Shown here piece by piece: positions 59,782 through 64,000 of a stretch of 64,000 bases of DNA; position 1 is the first letter of the stretch, and the number at the start of each line of letters is the position of its first letter. Made by a program: the position numbers and the translations under genes. This DNA comes from Acetobacteraceae bacterium (GTDB taxonomy: Bacteria; Pseudomonadota; Alphaproteobacteria; Acetobacterales; Acetobacteraceae), in assembly GCA_947371015.1 (NCBI GenBank), contig CANBNK010000013.1, forward strand, positions 1-64,000, read 5' to 3'. The notes beneath the pieces were generated by a model, which searched no databases, was not told the origin of the DNA, and saw nothing but the letters and a program-made list of their open reading frames with translations.

Positions 59782-61169
59782 GCCGGCAGGTGCCAGGCAT
59801 TGATGCCCTGGGGCGCGCCCAGCACGGCGCGGGCGGCGGCCATCACCTGCGGCGCTGTCACCGCGCGGATATGCCGTGGCCAGAACTCCACCGTGTCCAT
59901 GGTCAGGCCATTGGCCAGCGCATCCCCCAGCAGCCGCGGCGCGGCGCCGATGCCGTCCAGCGCCAGCACCGCCCCGGCGGTGAGCTGCCGCACCGAGCGG
60001 CGGACCTCGTCCTCGGTGACCCCGGCGTCCAGCAGGCGGGCGATCTCGGCATCCAGCGCGGCTTCCAGCCGGGCCGGCTCCACCCCCTGGCGGGCGGTGG
60101 TGGCGAAGGAGAAGGTTGTGAAGCTGGGCACATCGCCGGAATAGGAAACCCCGGCCGAGGTCGCCAACCCCGCTTGCACCAGTGCCCGGTTCAGCCGGCT
60201 GCCGGGGCCGCTGCCCAGCAGGTGGGCCAGGACTTCCAGCGGGTAGGAATGCTGCGTCGCCCCGAACAGCAGGCCCGGCGCCAGCACCTGGCGCATCAGG
60301 CTCGCCTCGCGCACCGCGGCGTCCTTCAGCTCGAAGCGCTGCACACCCTGCATCGGCGGTGGTGGCGCGCGGTCTCGCCCCTGCACCGGGCGGGTGGGCA
60401 CGCTGCCATACAGGTCCTCGGCCAGCCGGCGCACATCGGCTTCCCGCGCGTCGCCGGCCACCACCAGCACGGCATTGGCCGGGGCGTAGCGGCGGGCGTA
60501 GAAGCCGGCCAGGTCATCGCGGGTGATGGCGCGGATCTCGTCCTCCCAGCCGATGATCGGCCGGCCGTGCCAATGCTGCCGGCCCCACAGCGCGGCTTCC
60601 TGGGCTTCCCAGAACTTGGCGCGCGGGTTGGCGTCCGTGCGCTGGCGGCGTTCTTCCAGAATGACCAGGCGCTCGGCTTCCAGCGTATCCGCCGGCAGGG
60701 TCGGGCCGGCGAAGCGGTCCGCCTCCATCCGCATCACCAGCTCCAGGCGCGAGGCTTCGATATGCTGGTGGTAGGCGGTGACATCGCGGGAGGTGAAGGC
60801 GTTGTCCTGGCCGCCCTGCTTGGCGACGATCAGCGAGATGGCGCCGGGCGCGACATGGGCGCTGCCCTTGAACATCATGTGTTCCAGGAAATGCGCGGTG
60901 CCGGACTTGCCGGACGGGTCTTCGCCACCGCCGGCGCCATAGAACAGGTAGTGCGCCACCACGGGGGCGCGGCGGCTTTCGGCCAGGACCACGCGCAGGC
61001 CGTTCGGCAGGGTCCATGTGCTGGCGCCGAACAGGGCGCGATCCGCCACCGCGGGTTCGGTCTGCACCAGGGCCGGGCTGGCCGGGGCCTGTGCGGCGCC
61101 CACCACGGGTAGCGCGGCGGCGCCAAGGGCAGCGGTGGTCAGGCAGGTACGACGGGTCAGCTTGGGCAT
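59778..61169 (-). CDS. M16 family zinc metallopeptidase (catalytic)
   Basis: GTAHFLEHMMFKGS HxxEH motif; TAT-like signal RRTCLTTAALGAAALPVVGAAQA. Confidence 0.93.
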   Translation of the reverse strand: MPKLTRRTCLTTAALGAAALPVVGAAQAPASPALVQTEPAVADRALFGASTWTLPNGLRVVLAESRRAPVVAHYLFYGAGGGEDPSGKSGTAHFLEHMMFKGSAHVAPGAISLIVAKQGGQDNAFTSRDVTAYHQHIEASRLELVMRMEADRFAGPTLPADTLEAERLVILEERRQRTDANPRAKFWEAQEAALWGRQHWHGRPIIGWEDEIRAITRDDLAGFYARRYAPANAVLVVAGDAREADVRRLAEDLYGSVPTRPVQGRDRAPPPPMQGVQRFELKDAAVREASLMRQVLAPGLLFGATQHSYPLEVLAHLLGSGPGSRLNRALVQAGLATSAGVSYSGDVPSFTTFSFATTARQGVEPARLEAALDAEIARLLDAGVTEDEVRRSVRQLTAGAVLALDGIGAAPRLLGDALANGLTMDTVEFWPRHIRAVTAPQVMAAARAVLGAPQGINAWHLPA

Positions 61170-61263
61170 GTCCGGCAAGATGGGGCGGGAAGGCCCGGCC
61201 GCCAAGCCAGCCGAATGTAACGGCGATTGAAATGCCGGCCCGGGTGCATACCGGGCCGCCGTG

Positions 61264-61857
61264 TCAGAAGATGCTTTCCAGCACCCGGACCACAGGGTTG
61301 CCGCTGCGGGCGGGCTGGATGATCGGCGTCTCGCCTTCGCCGGTGTCGCGGCCGAGCGCTGCGTTCTCCCGCAGGCGCTGGCTTTCGCGGCGTGGGTCCA
61401 CCGGCACGCCGGGCTGGTCGCTGGCGCGCCAGAACATCAGGGTATCGACGAAGCTGCGGTCCGGGCGGTCCAGCCGCTGGCTTTCCTCATCCACCCGGCG
61501 GCGGATATCGGCGGTGCCGGGCTGGCCACCGGCGGCGGTGAGCAGGGCATTCTCGCCCGAGCTGACCCGCGCGCTGTTGCCGCGGCCCAGCGCGGCACCC
61601 GGCACCAGGGCGGCTTCGGCCTGCTGGCGTTGGTTGAGTTCCTGCGGGCGAACGGCGCCGGGGCGGGGCGTGGGCAGCGCACCCAGCGACGGCGGCATGG
61701 AAAGCGGGGCGCGGGTGGTCACCGCGAATTCGTCCGGCGCGTCTCGCGTCAGGCCGAAACTGCGCATGGTGTCGCCGCCGCTACCACAGGCGGCGAGGGG
61801 GGCCAGGGCGGCCAAGGCAAGTAGGGCGCGGTAGGCGGAGGGGCGGCGGGTGTTCAT
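61264..61857 (-). CDS. DUF3035-family predicted lipoprotein
   Basis: LLALAALAPLAACGSGGDTMRSFGLTRDAPDEFAVTTRAPLSMPPSLGALPTPRPGAVRPQE. Confidence 0.85.
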   Translation of the reverse strand: MNTRRPSAYRALLALAALAPLAACGSGGDTMRSFGLTRDAPDEFAVTTRAPLSMPPSLGALPTPRPGAVRPQELNQRQQAEAALVPGAALGRGNSARVSSGENALLTAAGGQPGTADIRRRVDEESQRLDRPDRSFVDTLMFWRASDQPGVPVDPRRESQRLRENAALGRDTGEGETPIIQPARSGNPVVRVLESIF

Positions 61858-61864
61858 GGGAAAC

Positions 61865-62389
61865 CTACTTAGGGCCAGCGTCGCGGCGGAACAAGGCATC
61901 TGCCACCAGCACGCCCACGCCCCACACGATACCGGCATCGGCCAGGTTGAAGACGTACCAATGCCAGCCGGCCAGGTGGACATCGACGAAATCCACCACC
62001 GCGCCGAAGCGCAGCCGGTCGATGACGTTGCCGATGGCGCCGCCAATGACCGCGCCAAGCGCGGCGGCGACCCAGGCGGTCTCCGCCCGCGCCAGCCAGC
62101 GCAGCAGGAACAGGGCAATGCCGGCAGCGGCGCAGGCCAGCACCAGTTGCACCCCGAAGCTGTCGCCCCAGAGCAGCCCGAAGGTGACGCCGCGATTCCA
62201 CACCATGGTCAGGTCCAGCCCGAGCGGGCCGGCGCTGAACAGCGGGATATTGCGGACCTGCGGCAGGTTGAGACCGACCAGCATCCACCATTTGCTGGCC
62301 TGGTCCGCCAGCAGGATGCCCAGCGCGATGGGCAGGCCGAGCTTCAGCCGGCCCATCGCCAGGGTTGCGGCGACCGGGGCCATGGCCAT
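61865..62389 (-). CDS. lspA: Lipoprotein signal peptidase
   Basis: LADQASKWWML, TMVWNRGVTFGLLWG, GAIGNVIDRLRFGAVVDFVDVHLAGWHWYVFNLADAGI. Confidence 0.95.
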   Translation of the reverse strand: MAMAPVAATLAMGRLKLGLPIALGILLADQASKWWMLVGLNLPQVRNIPLFSAGPLGLDLTMVWNRGVTFGLLWGDSFGVQLVLACAAAGIALFLLRWLARAETAWVAAALGAVIGGAIGNVIDRLRFGAVVDFVDVHLAGWHWYVFNLADAGIVWGVGVLVADALFRRDAGPK

Positions 62390-64000
62390 CAGGCGGCCAC
62401 CACGGCTTCGCAGCGGCGGCACAGCGTGGGGTGGGCGGCGGAGGCGCCGACTTCGGGCAGCACGCGCCAGCAGCGGTCGCATTTTTTTGCGTCCTCGGCG
62501 CCGATGTATCGCCACGCTGTATTTGGCGGATTTACGAAGCCCGCTTCCTTCGCGGAGGCGACTTGGAACTCGGAGACAATGCAGACTTCCGCCCAAATCT
62601 CGTCGGAAAGAAGATTCAGATCGGCATCAGCAAGGTAAGCGGTAAGCCGAGCTTGGAGCGATGACTTGATCGTCCCCTCCTGGCGCGCTTCTTCAATGTT
62701 CCTGGTAACGGTCCGTCGAATCTCCCGCACCCGCTCCCACTTCTCCGCCAGCGCCGCGTCCCGCCACTCGCCCGGCACCACCGGCCAGTCCTGCAGATGC
62801 ACGCTGTCCGCTTCATCCGGGAAGCGGGCCTGCCAGGCTTCCTCGGCGGTGAAGACCAGCACCGGTGCCAGCCACGTCGTCAGGCAGCGATGCAGCGCGT
62901 CCAGCACCGTGCGCGTGCTGCGCCGGCGCAGGCTGTCCGGCGCGTCGCAGTACAGCGCGTCCTTGCGGATATCGAAGTAGAACGCCGAGAGGTCTGCGGC
63001 GCAGAAGTTGTGCAGCTCCGGATAGACGCCGCTCCAGTCGTAGTCCACGGCGGCCTGGCGCAGCTTCACGTCCAGCTCGCTGAGCCGATGCAGCACCCAG
63101 CGCTCCAGCTCCGGCAGTTCCGCATGGTCAACGCGCTCGGACTCCGAAAAACCTTCAAGCCCGCCCAGCAGCCAGCGCAGCGTGTTGCGCAGCCGGCGAT
63201 ACAGTTCTGCCTGTTGCTTGAGGATTTCCTTGCCGATCCGCAGGTCGTCCGAGGTGTCGGCGTTCATCACCCAGAGCCGGAGAATATCGGCGCCGGAGTC
63301 CTTCATCACCTCCTGCGGGGCGGTGACGTTGCCGAGCGACTTCGACATCTTGCGGCCCTTCTCATCCAGCACGAAGCCGTGCGTCAGGATGGCCTTGAAG
63401 GGCGGCACGCCGCGGGTGCCGATGCTCTCCAGCAGCGAGGAATGGAACCAGCCGCGATGCTGGTCCGAGCCTTCCAGATAGAGGTCCGCCGGGAAGGGCA
63501 GGCCGCGTTCCTTGGTGAGGGTGAAGGCGTGGGTCGAGCCGCTCTCGAACCAGACATCCACGATGTCCATCACCTGCTCGTAATGCGCAGGGTCGCGCAG
63601 CTCCGCCCCGGAGACGGGGTTGAGGAAGCGCGCGGCGGCGCCGGGCAGGTACCAGGCATCGGCGCCCTCCACGCGGAAGGCATCGATGATGCCCTGCATG
63701 ACCGCGGGGTCGCGCAGCACTTCGCCGCTGCGCTTGTCCACGAAGACCGCGATCGGCACGCCCCAGGCGCGCTGGCGGCTGATGCACCAGTCCGGCCGCG
63801 CCGCCACCATGCTGCCGATGCGGTTGCGCCCCTGGTCCGGCACGAAATGCGTGGCGGCGATGGCGGCCAGCGCCTTCTCGCGGATGCGGTTGTCGTCATC
63901 CATGGCGATGAACCACTGCGGCGTGGCGCGGAAGATCACCGGCTTCTTGCTGCGCCAGCTATGCGGGTAGCTGTGGGTCAGCTTGGATTTGGCGACCAGC
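62389..64000 (-). CDS. ileS: Isoleucyl-tRNA synthetase, C-terminal part (5' end beyond window)
   Basis: ATPQWFIAMDD, CISRQRAWGVPIAVFVD, DVWFESGSTHAFTL, KMSKSLGNVTAPQEV KMSKS motif, C-terminal zinc CDRCWRVLPEVG..CRRC; frame open to position 64000. Confidence 0.97.
   Translation of the reverse strand, partial: LVAKSKLTHSYPHSWRSKKPVIFRATPQWFIAMDDDNRIREKALAAIAATHFVPDQGRNRIGSMVAARPDWCISRQRAWGVPIAVFVDKRSGEVLRDPAVMQGIIDAFRVEGADAWYLPGAAARFLNPVSGAELRDPAHYEQVMDIVDVWFESGSTHAFTLTKERGLPFPADLYLEGSDQHRGWFHSSLLESIGTRGVPPFKAILTHGFVLDEKGRKMSKSLGNVTAPQEVMKDSGADILRLWVMNADTSDDLRIGKEILKQQAELYRRLRNTLRWLLGGLEGFSESERVDHAELPELERWVLHRLSELDVKLRQAAVDYDWSGVYPELHNFCAADLSAFYFDIRKDALYCDAPDSLRRRSTRTVLDALHRCLTTWLAPVLVFTAEEAWQARFPDEADSVHLQDWPVVPGEWRDAALAEKWERVREIRRTVTRNIEEARQEGTIKSSLQARLTAYLADADLNLLSDEIWAEVCIVSEFQVASAKEAGFVNPPNTAWRYIGAEDAKKCDRCWRVLPEVGASAAHPTLCRRCEAVVAA

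Overview
This window is high-GC chromosomal DNA, most likely from an alphaproteobacterium of the Acetobacteraceae (Roseomonas-like). That placement is inferred from gene content and composition, not from a search. Most of it is ordinary housekeeping sequence: pyrD, lepA, pheST, rplT, rpmI, ftsY, mtaB, dapF, cobST, a J-domain protein, bolA, folB, holC, pepA, cysQ-like, tsaC/Sua5, tadA, rluB, rsmD, mutL, pgi, an M16 protease pair, lspA and a partial ileS that runs off the right edge. Accessory content includes an SGNH/MBOAT glycan O-acylation cassette, a translationally coupled glycosyltransferase cluster with a large uncharacterised protein, three orphan Bug-type solute-binding proteins, tandem serine-hydrolase and M17 aminopeptidase paralogues, and a split chromate transporter. 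The most interesting non-coding signals are: (1) two inverted copies, about 12 kb apart, of a 120-148 bp non-autonomous transposon-like element (MITE) with a 15-bp terminal inverted repeat and 4-bp YTAR-type target duplications, one of which inserted exactly in the TTAG shared by the overlapping bolA and folB stop codons; (2) a run of perfect tetraloop hairpins enclosed by a long-range helix, followed by an intrinsic terminator 21 nt upstream of pheS, with no visible Phe leader peptide; (3) a second dispersed palindromic intergenic repeat, one copy of which adjoins a MITE. I found no rRNA, tRNA, CRISPR array or prophage. Very long antisense ORFs in the track are high-GC shadow ORFs.
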